From: Hymenobacter sp. GOD-10R
GTDB lineage: Bacteria > Bacteroidota > Bacteroidia > Cytophagales > Hymenobacteraceae
Length of the DNA stretch: 64,000 bases
NCBI RefSeq assembly: GCF_035609205.1
Contig: NZ_CP141184.1
Span: forward strand, 2,384,501 to 2,448,500
Reading direction: 5' to 3'
Each line of letters begins with the position of its first letter. Positions within the stretch are counted from its first letter, which is position 1. The notes below the pieces were generated by a model that was not told where the DNA came from, ran no database searches, and saw only the letters and a list, made by a program, of their open reading frames with translations. The translations under genes and the position numbers were made by a program. This document shows, piece after piece, positions 33,679 through 43,300 of the stretch.

Positions 33679-34713
33679 ATGAAGCGAGAAAATCAAAACA
33701 ACTGGCTTGTGGCCGCGGCGGCTGCAGCCGTTTTCGCGGCCGCTACCGTGTGGCGCAACCGCCGGGGCTCCTATGATTTAGAGGGCCGCGTGGTGCTCAT
33801 CACCGGCGGCTCGCGCGGGCTAGGATTAGTGCTAGCCCGGCAAGCTGTAGCGGAAGGCGCGAAAGTGGCCATCTGCGCCCGCGACGCCGAGGAGCTGGAG
33901 CGGGCCCGGCAGGAGCTATCCGCCGCTGGTGCCGAAGTCATTGCCCTACCCCGTGACCTCACCGATGCCGATGCCGTGCGCACGCTGGTGGAAGAAGTTC
34001 AACAAAAGCTAGGTCCCGTTGATGTGCTGGTGAACAATGCTGGCATCATCACCGCCGGTCCGCTCGATAACACCGAACTGCGCGACTACCAAGACTCAAT
34101 GGATACGCACTTTTGGGCGCCGCTCCACGCTATGCAGGCCGTGCTGCCTTCTATGCGCCGGCGGGGCGAGGGCCGTATCGTAAACATTGCTTCGCTAGGT
34201 GGCAAAGTGGCTATTCCGCACCTTGCTCCTTACAGTGCCAGCAAATTTGCGCTGGTAGGCTTGTCGGAAGGTTTCCGCGCCGAGTTGTCCCAGCATGGCA
34301 TTATGGTCACGACAGTATGCCCGGGCTTGCTGCGTACGGGTAGTGCCCGTCATGCCATCGTAAAGGGGCAGCATAAGAAGGAGTACTCCTGGTTTACGAT
34401 TGCCGACTCCATGCCGTTCTGGACGCTGAGTGCTGAAACGGCTGCTCGCCAGATCTGGAATGCCTGCCGCCGCGGCGACGGCGAAATCATCCTGAGTGTG
34501 CCCGCTAAAGTGCTAGCAGCTTTCCACGGCCTCATGCCTGGTGCCGCCACCGACATCCTAGGTTGGGTAAACCGCAGCCTGCCCGATGCCAGCGAACGAG
34601 GCAACGAGCGTCGCCACGGCTACGAAAGCGAAACCCCGCTCACGCAATCGTGGTTGACCACGCTTACCCGCAAAGCTGAAAAGCAGAACAACGAGTTGAG
34701 CAGCAACCGATAA
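33679..34713 (+). CDS. Membrane-anchored short-chain dehydrogenase/reductase
   Basis: SDR of 344 residues. An N-terminal hydrophobic segment (WLVAAAAAAVFAAATVW) precedes the Rossmann motif LITGGSRGLG, then NNAGIIT, the catalytic Ser in IVNIASLGG and the YSASK pair. The C-terminus extends about 90 residues beyond a minimal SDR. It belongs to the classical group that oxidises or reduces alcohols and ketones with NAD(P); the substrate is unknown. Start 33679 fits the hydrophobic N-terminus. A 27-bp inverted repeat follows after 14 nt. Confidence 0.9.
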   Translation: MKRENQNNWLVAAAAAAVFAAATVWRNRRGSYDLEGRVVLITGGSRGLGLVLARQAVAEGAKVAICARDAEELERARQELSAAGAEVIALPRDLTDADAVRTLVEEVQQKLGPVDVLVNNAGIITAGPLDNTELRDYQDSMDTHFWAPLHAMQAVLPSMRRRGEGRIVNIASLGGKVAIPHLAPYSASKFALVGLSEGFRAELSQHGIMVTTVCPGLLRTGSARHAIVKGQHKKEYSWFTIADSMPFWTLSAETAARQIWNACRRGDGEIILSVPAKVLAAFHGLMPGAATDILGWVNRSLPDASERGNERRHGYESETPLTQSWLTTLTRKAEKQNNELSSNR

Positions 34714-35028
34714 GCTAGGTCTGAATAGCAGACATACAAAGCTCCTTATGCTATGCTGATTGAAGCTTAGTATAAGGAGCTTTGTATGTCTGCTAGAGTC
34801 AAGCGTTTGTTTGGGCAGGTTCATCACCGAGGCGACACACCTATAAGTGTGTTCTGTTTTTTCTTCTAAAGTGGATTGGTATAGAAGGTGAATAGATTGT
34901 TGTGTTAACAAAATAGTTATACAATCCAAAAGATATTTTATTAGTAAGGTTACCATTATTCCGCTGCGTCGGCACAGATTTGGATATATTGAAAAGTATA
35001 TATTATTAGGTAATCCTGTAGTGCTTTT
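34714..35028. other. Intergenic region of 315 bp
   Basis: It holds inverted repeat H (34727-34794) and then about 230 bp of AT-rich sequence leading to the M48 peptidase gene. No ORF or RNA gene is recognised; the AT-rich part probably holds the promoter, but no exact TAnnTTTG is visible. Confidence 0.5.
34727..34794. repeat. Inverted repeat H after the SDR gene
   Basis: Arms 34727-34753 and 34768-34794 (27 nt, one mismatch) enclose a 14-nt loop. It starts 14 nt after the stop codon, like repeats A-F, but its loop lacks CGTTGAACG. A terminator or processing hairpin is likely. Confidence 0.8.
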
Positions 35029-36513
35029 ATGCTACGATTAGTATGTGGTTTGCTACTGTTGGTAGGATGCTTACACCAAGTTTGTGCGCAAGATCAATCG
35101 TATCTTCCTTATTACTCCAAGGATACTGCCCGGGTATACCAATTGGCCGTACTGCACCGCAACGCCATAAAAGCACACTTTGTAGTGCCTAAAAGTGGCA
35201 ACAAGGAGTACCGCGAACATTACCAGGAAGTAGTTCAGCAAACGTCGAATGACGTCTATAACTCCATCCGCTACTCAGCGCTGCTCGACGCCGAGTTGGA
35301 GCCCTATGCTCAGCAAGTCTTCAGCCGTATTCTGAAGGCTAACCCAAACCTGCCGGCCACAGCAAAGCTAGTACTCACCAAGAACCCCGAACCTAACGCT
35401 TATGCCGTAGGCAATGGCACAGTGGTACTGAACGTTGGGTTGCTTCCCCGACTTGAGAACGAGAGCCAGCTAGCTTTCATTTTGTGCCACGAGCTAGCCC
35501 ATGTCAAGTGCCAGCATATGGAAAACGGCATCCGGGAGCAGCTAACGGCTCTGCACAGCCACGAGGTGAAACGGGAGGTTCGCCGCATTATCAATTCGCA
35601 ATACAATATCAGCTCCAAGATCAAGGCACTAGCGCTAGGCTTTTCGCTGAACAACAACTATCACAGCCGCCGATACGAAAAGCAGGCCGACTCATTAGGC
35701 TACGTACTGCTGACCCACACCTGCTACGATGCTCCCCAAGCCTACCGCGCACTACAACTACTTGACACCATTGACGAACCCGAAAATACAGGCTCTGTGC
35801 CGCTGCCGACTTACTTTAGCTGCAGCAACTTCCCCAAATCGTTCGGAGTAGCTCCCGCTAAGTCGCAGTCTATTTTCACGGTGAAGACACCGCAGAAAAC
35901 AGCCCTGGAAGCTACCGATACGCTGAAATCGCACCCAGACTGCGCCAAGCGGATGCGCTTTATGGAGGTTCTAGCCCAAGGCCATGTAGCAAAGGGGGCA
36001 CAGACTGCGAACGGGGCAGCCTATAGCCGCATCCGGCACATCAGTCGGTTAGAAGTTATCCAAAGCTGGTTTGATTACGACTGCTACGATCATGCCCTGT
36101 TTGAAGCCCTACAGCTACTGCCCCAGCAGCCGCAGAGTACATACTTGCGCTCGGTCGTGGTGCTGAGCTTGTATGCCTTACGGCAGCATCTAGAGAACCA
36201 TACCTACTACGAAGTGGTAGCGAACATCTCGCAGCAGAATCCCGCTAGCTTCAATGAGTTGCTGCGAGTGCTGCACGACCTTCATTTTGATGATTTCAAA
36301 GGTCTGAGCTCCTGTTTCGTGCAAACGACGGGTCTGGAAGCCGCTGCTCCCAGCAATGAATACGATTTGGCGGCTTGCTACGCCGCCCGAGCCCTAACCG
36401 CCGAGACAACATCGGTTTTGAAAGCGCAATATCAAAAGCAGTATGCCGGAGGGAAATTCGAGAAGCTACTATTCTCTACCTCTTCTCTAAAGACAACTAC
36501 TTCGTCTCGCTAA
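35029..36513 (+). CDS. M48-type zinc metalloprotease, secreted
   Basis: Secreted or periplasmic peptidase of 494 residues with signal peptide (MLRLVCGLLLLVGCLHQVCA). The zinc motif HELAH is within ILCHELAHVKCQHMENG, and the third ligand Glu is probably in YEKQADSLGYVLL. The preceding NAYAVGNGTVVLNVGLL is typical of M48. The C-terminal 200 residues are helical and may hold TPR-like elements. It lies 62 nt upstream of the next secreted-protein gene. The role, perhaps envelope protein quality control, is inferred. Confidence 0.88.
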   Translation: MLRLVCGLLLLVGCLHQVCAQDQSYLPYYSKDTARVYQLAVLHRNAIKAHFVVPKSGNKEYREHYQEVVQQTSNDVYNSIRYSALLDAELEPYAQQVFSRILKANPNLPATAKLVLTKNPEPNAYAVGNGTVVLNVGLLPRLENESQLAFILCHELAHVKCQHMENGIREQLTALHSHEVKREVRRIINSQYNISSKIKALALGFSLNNNYHSRRYEKQADSLGYVLLTHTCYDAPQAYRALQLLDTIDEPENTGSVPLPTYFSCSNFPKSFGVAPAKSQSIFTVKTPQKTALEATDTLKSHPDCAKRMRFMEVLAQGHVAKGAQTANGAAYSRIRHISRLEVIQSWFDYDCYDHALFEALQLLPQQPQSTYLRSVVVLSLYALRQHLENHTYYEVVANISQQNPASFNELLRVLHDLHFDDFKGLSSCFVQTTGLEAAAPSNEYDLAACYAARALTAETTSVLKAQYQKQYAGGKFEKLLFSTSSLKTTTSSR

Positions 36514-36575
36514 AGCACACATTATTTCACTTCTCTCATAAGAATCTTATCACCAACTTTTTACCTAGTTATTTA

Positions 36576-38150
36576 ATGTTGTTTACTAAACGTGCGGCTC
36601 TCGCCGCCATCTTCGCGTTGTCGGCGGCAGCTGGTTTCGCGCAAACCAGTACGCTGAACGGTATTGAGCAGATGTCTCGTTCGGCGCTGTCGCCTATTTA
36701 TAGCGGTAACGAGGTAAAAGGCTACATGATGTTTGGCCACGGCGATAAGGCCGACCGGAAAAACGATAATTATTTGCTCGACTTCTACGACCAGGATCTA
36801 GGCAAAGTATTAAGCGTTACGATTCAGAAGCCAGCTAACCGGTTTGCCCTGCTGAAAAATAGCTTCAACGGCTCCGCTTTCGCCTTCTACTTCTGCAATT
36901 TCAAAGACGAGACGCTCGAAATTGAAACGTACGACACCAGTCTGAAAAAGCTAGGTACCAAAGTGATTGAGGATTTGTCGAAAGTCGACAAGATGATTAT
37001 CCAAAACCAGCTAAAGCAGAACGGCGAGACGGATAACTTTCAAGGTACAATGAGTCTGTTCGCGGTGCCGGGCCACGGCTTCGTGCGCAACAGTTTCTCC
37101 GGCATGATGAAAGGATATGCCTTGGTGATGTACGATGATAACCTCAAGATAAAGTGGCGGCTAGCTTCCGACGAGAAGTCGAAGCAGTACGAAATGGTTA
37201 GCCTCACCGAAGCCACCGACAAGTACATCCTCGGTATGATGGTCCGCCGGGATGGCATGATGTCGAAGCAGGTAACGTCCTCCATGGTGGCCATCGATGC
37301 TACTACCGGAAAGAAAGTAATGGACTTGCCCGTGGAAACTAGCAAGACCGAGCAACTGTCGCTGAGCTCCTTTACGTTCGACCCCGAGAAGCGCGAGTTT
37401 GTAGCGGTCGGAGAATACTATAAGCTAGATGACAAGCCTTTTGTAAATAAAAGCCAAGGCTTCTATATCAAGCGCTTCTCCGAGGCGGGAAAAGTTGTGA
37501 GCGCCAAAAACTACGGTTGGCAGAAAGAAGTTATGTCACTCATGCCAGCCGAAGCAAAAGCTAGCTTGGAGGACAACTTCGTGAACTACACGCACTCTAT
37601 CGTGAAGGGCGCCGATGGCAAGCTGTACATTGTAGCCGAGCAGTACAAGATTGTCGCCGATGGTATGGGAATCGCTCTGTCCGCGCTGGGTGGTGGCAGA
37701 GGTCCTAGTGTATCGAAAGGTAAGATTGGTAACCTGCTGGTATTCGAACTCGACCCACAGGCCAAGCTTTCGAGCGTGAAGTTTTACCAGAAAGATCCCT
37801 CTAATGCCACGTTGCCTCCTGGTACGGGCTTCATGAGCGCCGGCATCCTTGGCCACGTGATTAAGTCACAAGGTGGCTTCGACTATCAGTTCTTGCAACG
37901 TAACGACGCGAATAGCCAATTCAATGTCGTGTACATCAACTTCGACAAGGAGAAAGGTGAAGGCACGAAGCGCATCATTGGTAACATTGCGTTTGGCGAC
38001 AATGGCAAGTACGCAGTAGATAAAATCGACTTCACGAGCACGGCTAATTATTCCTATCTGTATCCAGCCAAGCCTGGCTACGTGATGATTGCCGATTACT
38101 ACAAGAAGAAAAATCAGCTTGGAATGAAGCTGGTTAAGCTGAATATCTGA
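36576..38150 (+). CDS. Secreted protein of unknown function (524 aa)
   Basis: The signal peptide (MLFTKRAALAAIFALSAAAGFAQ) sets the start at 36576; the longer frame from 36375 overlaps the M48 gene and is a shadow. The mature protein is beta-rich and evenly patterned (YLLDFYDQDLGKVLSVTIQ, MMKGYALVMYDDNLKIKWRLA, YTHSIVKGADGKLYIVAEQYK, KIGNLLVFELDPQAKLSSVKFYQKD), suggesting a propeller. I recognise no named family. It is probably co-transcribed with the M48 peptidase gene 62 nt upstream and has a perfect terminator downstream. Confidence 0.82.
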   Translation: MLFTKRAALAAIFALSAAAGFAQTSTLNGIEQMSRSALSPIYSGNEVKGYMMFGHGDKADRKNDNYLLDFYDQDLGKVLSVTIQKPANRFALLKNSFNGSAFAFYFCNFKDETLEIETYDTSLKKLGTKVIEDLSKVDKMIIQNQLKQNGETDNFQGTMSLFAVPGHGFVRNSFSGMMKGYALVMYDDNLKIKWRLASDEKSKQYEMVSLTEATDKYILGMMVRRDGMMSKQVTSSMVAIDATTGKKVMDLPVETSKTEQLSLSSFTFDPEKREFVAVGEYYKLDDKPFVNKSQGFYIKRFSEAGKVVSAKNYGWQKEVMSLMPAEAKASLEDNFVNYTHSIVKGADGKLYIVAEQYKIVADGMGIALSALGGGRGPSVSKGKIGNLLVFELDPQAKLSSVKFYQKDPSNATLPPGTGFMSAGILGHVIKSQGGFDYQFLQRNDANSQFNVVYINFDKEKGEGTKRIIGNIAFGDNGKYAVDKIDFTSTANYSYLYPAKPGYVMIADYYKKKNQLGMKLVKLNI

Positions 38151-38158
38151 TACTAGCT

Positions 38159-38200
38159 ACCAACAAAAAAGCCCGGTTATAGCCGGGCTTTTTTGTTGGT
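38159..38200. terminator. Bidirectional terminator
   Basis: Perfect 18-nt arms ACCAACAAAAAAGCCCGG and CCGGGCTTTTTTGTTGGT enclose a 6-nt loop, between convergent genes. Confidence 0.88.
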
Positions 38201-38241
38201 AGCTTATCTTGTTTTTAAGCAGGGGTTGGGGATAGCACTTT

Positions 38242-38250
38242 CGTTGAACG
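38242..38250. repeat. Isolated CGTTGAACG motif
   Basis: An exact copy of the 9-mer that marks the loops of the large stem-loops, here 5 nt beyond the mutM stop codon. It is flanked by the short palindrome AGAAGCTAGCTAGCTTCT instead of long arms. Confidence 0.5.
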
Positions 38251-38255
38251 AGAAG

Positions 38256-39089
38256 CTAGCTAGCTTCTTCCGCCGGTACTGGCTGGCAGACGGGGCAGAA
38301 ATAAGTAGCCCGGCCGCCCACGTACTTCTTCTCAATCTCGACCTTGGGGTGACGCGGACAATACTTATGCTGGTCGGTGCCGGGCGTGGCGGAAGTGTCC
38401 CACTCGCGGGCGTGGATGAGGAAGGACGCGGGGAAGTGCCGGTAGGTGGCTTCGTGCCGAATGGCAGTGGTGAGCACAAGCTGAATGGCTCCGCGTAGAT
38501 CTTCAAACTCCTGATCAGTCAGGGTGTTGGCGCGGCGTTCGGGGTGAATTTTGGCTTGGAACAGCACCTCGTCCACAATCCAGTTGCCCAGGCCAGCAGT
38601 GATACCTTGGTCGAGCAGCAGCGGCTTAATGAGCTGCTTCTTCGCACCCAGCACTTTCTGCAAGTGTGCCGTCGTCACATCAAGTGCGTCGGGACCTAGC
38701 TTTTTGGCTTTCTGATACTGATCTACGCTGTCGGCTAGGCGGATACGGCCGAACTTGCGCGGATCGATGAAGGCAATGCGTAGTCCGTCGGCGAGGTGCA
38801 GGGCCACGCGGGTGAAACGCGGGGCATCGTGGTCGTCACGGTAGGCGCCTACGTCGCCAGTCATACCGAAGTGTAGGGCCAGGGCTGTGCCGTCGGAAAG
38901 CTCCAGAAAGCAGTTCTTGCCAAGCCGACGAGTGGCCGTAACATGTTGGCCGACCAAGCGTTGCCGTAGCAGGTCTTCGTCGACGGCTAGCACGTGGGCG
39001 TCGCGTACTTCCACAGCGGTAATAGGCTGGAGCAGGATGAGTTCGTCGAGAAAGCGACGGTAAGTTTCAACTTCGGGTAATTCGGGCAA
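38256..39089 (-). CDS. mutM: Formamidopyrimidine-DNA glycosylase (Fpg/Nei family)
   Basis: Base-excision repair enzyme that removes oxidised purines such as 8-oxoguanine and nicks the abasic site. The catalytic N-terminus MPELPEVETYRRFL is intact, as are LGKNCFLELSDG, LHFGMTG, DPRKFGRI and the helix-two-turn-helix GITAGLGNWIVDEVLFQA. The C-terminal zinc finger reads YCPRH...FCPVC: the second of the four usual Cys ligands is His, making a C-H-C-C finger that should still hold zinc. At 277 residues the length is normal. Confidence 0.94.
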   Translation of the reverse strand: MPELPEVETYRRFLDELILLQPITAVEVRDAHVLAVDEDLLRQRLVGQHVTATRRLGKNCFLELSDGTALALHFGMTGDVGAYRDDHDAPRFTRVALHLADGLRIAFIDPRKFGRIRLADSVDQYQKAKKLGPDALDVTTAHLQKVLGAKKQLIKPLLLDQGITAGLGNWIVDEVLFQAKIHPERRANTLTDQEFEDLRGAIQLVLTTAIRHEATYRHFPASFLIHAREWDTSATPGTDQHKYCPRHPKVEIEKKYVGGRATYFCPVCQPVPAEEAS

Positions 39090-39199
39090 GGGGCGGAAGC
39101 TAGGTGGAAATACTGCGACAAGAGGTTGTCTTTGGTAACAGCATTCCGGCGCCCGAAGTTGCCTAGCTCATGTAACGCAAGCACGAAGTTAGCGCCGCC

Positions 39200-39312
39200 C
39201 GACTCGCGCCTGCCGGTCCGACGCCCTAGGCGTCCGACCGGTTGCCGTGAGAATAAGCTTCCGGGATGACCGTCGTGCATCTAGCTCGTGCAGGCACGAG
39301 TCGTTCAACGAC
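39200..39312. repeat. Inverted repeat F with CGTTCAACG motif
   Basis: Short outer arms CGACTCGCGCCTGC (39200-39213) and GCAGGCACGAGTCG (39290-39303) pair with one mismatch. Inside is a second hairpin CCGGTCCGACGCC / GGCGTCCGACCGG centred on CTAG. GTCGTTCAACGAC lies at 39300-39312, at the outer edge of the right arm and 21 nt from the PhzF gene stop. Confidence 0.65.
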
Positions 39313-39332
39313 GTAAACAAGCAAGCTCCGCA

Positions 39333-40226
39333 CTATAGCTTCAGTGTTCCTTCCATGACCACTACGGCCGGCCCACCGATTTGTACTGCTCCAATGTTGT
39401 CCCGTGGACCTGCAATGATTACTTGCACCGAACCTGGGCGGCCCATCCAGTGTCCTTGCTCCGCCACAAACTGCGAATGTTCTAAATAATCGTAGTGCCA
39501 CAGGTAGGCTGCCATGCCGCCCGTCGCCGACCCTGTAACAGGGTCTTCTGAGATATCTGGCGGTGTGCCGAAGTGCCGGGCAAATGTTTGGCCCGCAGAA
39601 GTAGCACCGCCCAGACAGAATAGGTGCGGACTGAAAAAGTCGCTGCTGGCGCGGTAGCTACCTAGGCCGGCGGTATCGGCAACGTGGGCGCGTCGTAGGG
39701 CATCGTGGTCGCGCAGCAGGATCATGAGCTGAGGGGTGCCGGTGCTCACGGTTTGGATAACGGCGCCAGGCAGCACGTCGTTGGGTGTGAGGCCGAACAA
39801 GGGCATTACCACAGCCGGATCGTGCACTGCACCAAACACCGGACGGCGCTGGGTCATGCGGATTTGCTGCGGCTGCCCGGCTGCGGCCGCACGTACCTCA
39901 ACTCGAATCGGACCATCTAGCAGTTCCAACTGCAGCATCGTGCGGGCGCCGGTGAGTGGCAAGCGGCCGGTGTGGACCAGCGCCGATACGGTTGCAATGG
40001 TAGGATGCCCCGCCAGCGGAATTTCCTCGGCGGGTGTGAAGTAGCGCACACCAAATTCGGCCACTTCCGAGCGCCGCACAAAGGCCGTTTCCGATTGGTT
40101 GAACTCGCGGGCTAGGTGCTGCATCATCTCAGGCGTCAGGTCGTCGGCGTCGAGTACCACTGCGCACGGATTGCCACCTAGGGCCGTTTGGGTAAAGGCG
40201 TCGACGAGAAGAAAGGGGTAAGGCAT
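39333..40226 (-). CDS. PhzF family isomerase-like protein
   Basis: Protein of 297 residues with the two-domain PhzF/diaminopimelate-epimerase fold. Family stretches are FLLVDAFTQTALGGNPCAVVLDA, NQSETAFV (with the catalytic Glu), VRYFTPAEEIPLAGHPTIATV and EDPVTGSATGGMAAYLW. Relatives isomerise phenazine precursors or unknown metabolites. No other phenazine gene is present, so phenazine synthesis is not implied. Confidence 0.93.
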   Translation of the reverse strand: MPYPFLLVDAFTQTALGGNPCAVVLDADDLTPEMMQHLAREFNQSETAFVRRSEVAEFGVRYFTPAEEIPLAGHPTIATVSALVHTGRLPLTGARTMLQLELLDGPIRVEVRAAAAGQPQQIRMTQRRPVFGAVHDPAVVMPLFGLTPNDVLPGAVIQTVSTGTPQLMILLRDHDALRRAHVADTAGLGSYRASSDFFSPHLFCLGGATSAGQTFARHFGTPPDISEDPVTGSATGGMAAYLWHYDYLEHSQFVAEQGHWMGRPGSVQVIIAGPRDNIGAVQIGGPAVVVMEGTLKL

Positions 40227-40288
40227 TGCTAAGCCGGGGAGAAGCTAGGTGAGTTAAACGGGGAGCGAAAGTAAGGAGCTACCTCAAC

Positions 40289-40325
40289 AAAAAGCCGGCC
40301 TCTCTGGTTGAGAAACCGGCTTTTT
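40289..40325 (-). terminator. Terminator of the first subtilase gene
   Basis: AAAAAGCCGG / CCGGCTTTTT stem with a 17-nt loop, 19 nt past the protease stop. The minus strand ends in CTTTTTG. Confidence 0.8.
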
Positions 40326-40343
40326 TAGAAGGCAAAATAAAGC

Positions 40344-43300
40344 TTATTGTACGACCACGCGTCGGGAGAAGAGTTGTCCGTCGGCAGTGCGGCAGAGCAG
40401 TACATAGATGCCGGCTGAGCGCACGCTCGTTAGGGTATAGTTGGTGGACCTCGTGCTATTCAGCTCCACTTGTCCCTGCCAGCAATTGCGACCTACGGCA
40501 TCCATCAACTGCACGGTGGCAGTGCCTTTTACGGCCGGGAGCTGCAGCGTTAAGGTGGCGCCACCTTGTACGGGGTTGGGGTACACCTGCAGTGCCGTCG
40601 ACTCTGCCACGGCCGACTTGGTAGCCAGTACAATATTGTCTACTCGTACGTTGCTCAGGTACAGATCATTGCCAAATTGGTTGAAAGCAACGAAGCGCAG
40701 ATACACCAGCTGATTAGCGTAGGCCGAGAGGTTTACGTCCTCCTGTCGCCACTGGCTGGCTGCAGTAGGCACGAACAAGGTAGTGGGCAGTGGCGTGGTA
40801 GTGCTCAAGCCCGTCAGCCACGATTTCAAGTAGGCTCGTCCGAGGCGAGTGTTAGTGCAGGCTGCGTACACATCCACCGACAGTGAGTCGTTGTAATCAT
40901 TGTCGCCGACGCCGGCGTAGGCAACGTCGAAGTGCAGAGATGCTTGTGGCTGGCCGCGCAAATCAATAAAGGGCGTCTGTAAGGAGTCACGCTGACCCAC
41001 ATTGGCATAAGGGCCGAAAGGCATCCGGGTGGCTATACTCTTGCTGCCATCTTTGAGCGTAATGTTATTGGCCGTCGTCCAAGTAAGGTTTTTATCAGGA
41101 TTGAGGACCGTCCAGGCGCTAGGTATGCCTGTAGCAAAGTTCTCCGCATAGGGCAGCGGTGTCGCCTGTACCCGTACTGTAGCAGTTTGGGTGGTAGAGC
41201 CGTTGACGTTGGTGGCTGTGAGCGTCACCGTATACGTGCCAGCCGTGGCATAGGTCACGGTAGGGCTAGGAGCTGTGCTGCTGGAAGGGCTACCCCCTTG
41301 AAAGCTCCACTGGTAGCTCACCGGGCACAGCGTCGACGTGTTGGTGAAGGTAATAGAGCTGCCCGGGCAGATGGGGCGCTGCCGGAAGGTAAAGCTAGCT
41401 GTCGGCGGCGCGGTCGTTACATTAATTACATTCGATACCGTGCGCGTAGCTGTGCCGTTGGCATTCGTCACCTGCAGCGTCACGGCGTAGGTGCCCGGCG
41501 TAGCATAGGTCACGACAGGGTTCGAGATGGTGCTGCTGGAAGGCGTGCCACCGGGGAATGTCCACAAGTAGCTGGTGGCGCCATATAGAGAGGCATCCTG
41601 AAACTGCACCGCTGTGCCGGGGCAAATGAGGTCAGCGCTGACCGAACTGGTAAATAGTGGTACCGGGGCTAGGGTAGCCGTGGGGCCCGTTACATTGATA
41701 TCGTCGAAGGCGCGGCCACCCAAGCGAGTAGAAGCGTACGAATCGACTTGGCCACGGCCGTAGCGCTGGAAGCGGATGCGCGTGTCGGCCGTGAGCGTTA
41801 GGCCTTGGGCCTGGGCAAACTGGGTCAGGTTCACACTCACGGTCTGATAAGCGGTGGTAGCAGCCGTGCCGGTCAGGTCCACTAAGCGGTACCAAGTGTT
41901 ACCATCTACGCTGATAGCTACGCCATCAGTAGCGCTAGTGCCGGTGAAGGTAGGCGGCATTTGCTCATCGGTTTCCCCCGCAAACTTCTTCTGGCGGAAG
42001 GTAAATACCCAACCACCTGTTGTGGCAGAAGATAGATTTAGGTGCAGCGTGGCCTCGTTGGTACCCCGGCCAACCGAGTAGTATGGGAATATGTTGTCGA
42101 GCACAAGCTGGCCGGGCGCCGACGCCGGATTGTAGTCGGAGCGGACCAACGTGCGGGCAGCACCGCTGCCGCCTATTTCCCAGGCCGGCGATAAACCTAG
42201 GCCATCGAAGGACTCTAGCAGCGTAGGCGTTGCCGCCACCGGATTGCCATAAATGGCGCGGTAGGCGTTGATCAGACCAGCGCCCGTTAAATCATCAACA
42301 CCCGCCGTACTGATATCCTGCGCGGTGGCTTTCAGTTGGGCGGTGAGTTGGGCTGGGGTGTAGCTCGGCCTAGCTTGCCAGAGTAATGCGGCTACCGCAG
42401 CAGCATTCGGAGCCGCCGCCGAGGTGCCAGCGAAATAGTAGCCATCCTTCGGATCGGGCGTAGCCGTGTAAAAGAACGAAGTGCTGACAAAATCGACCGA
42501 TGTGAAGTCAGGCTTGGGGCGTGTGGTAGCCGCAACGGGGTTACCTAAGGCATCAAAGAGAATGGTGGGAGAGCCTTTCGAAGTATATGACTCGGGTACC
42601 AGACGATCGTAAGAAGGGGTCGCCGCTACAGCCATCGAGTTTAGGGCCGCGTGGTGCCCCACGATGGTGCCGCTGCTCGTCCAGTACTCCGTCGCGATAT
42701 GGTCGCTGAAGCTGAGGTACTTCAATCGGGCAGGGTCAGCGGTGTTCCCGCGCCGCCGAATGACGAGGTCGAAAGTGGTAGCAGTACCCGAATTAGTGTA
42801 GGAGAGTAGCTCGGAAGGAGTTTGATTGCCGATATTATTATCAACGCTGCTGGCTATAACGATGCCGTCGGCGCGCTTCAAATACATGTCGAGGTCGGTC
42901 TTCACCCCATTCGTAGTGTAGAACGGGTCGCTCCACTGCAAGACCATCGTGAACGTCTGGCCCGCCGGAATGTTGAAGCGCTGCAAGGTATCGACGGCGC
43001 CGGTTGGGTTGAAGTTCAACACGCCGGTGCTCGTTGGCGTGGCCGCTACAAACGCGGGCGTTGTGTACTCGGAGGAGTTGCTGCCACTGTTGCCAGCCGA
43101 GGAGAAATAAGCCACGCCGCGTTGAGTTGTTACTTCTTCTACTGCCTGCGCAATAACGCCGTCTTGGAACATGGGCTCCTCGAAGTAGCTCACATCGTCC
43201 ACCAAGATCTTGCAATTGCCAATGCTAGGGTCGGCGAGGCGCCGTATCTGTTCGGCGAAATCGGCTTCGCCAAAGTATACGCTACTGAAAGCTAGGCCCG

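Noticed and set aside
34558..34956. Minus-strand frame of 132 codons after the SDR gene
   Set aside because: It crosses inverted repeat H and the end of the SDR gene, with no domain or plausible start context.
36375..36575. An upstream extension of the 524-residue secreted protein
   Set aside because: It overlaps the M48 peptidase gene in another frame, and a good signal peptide begins at 36576.
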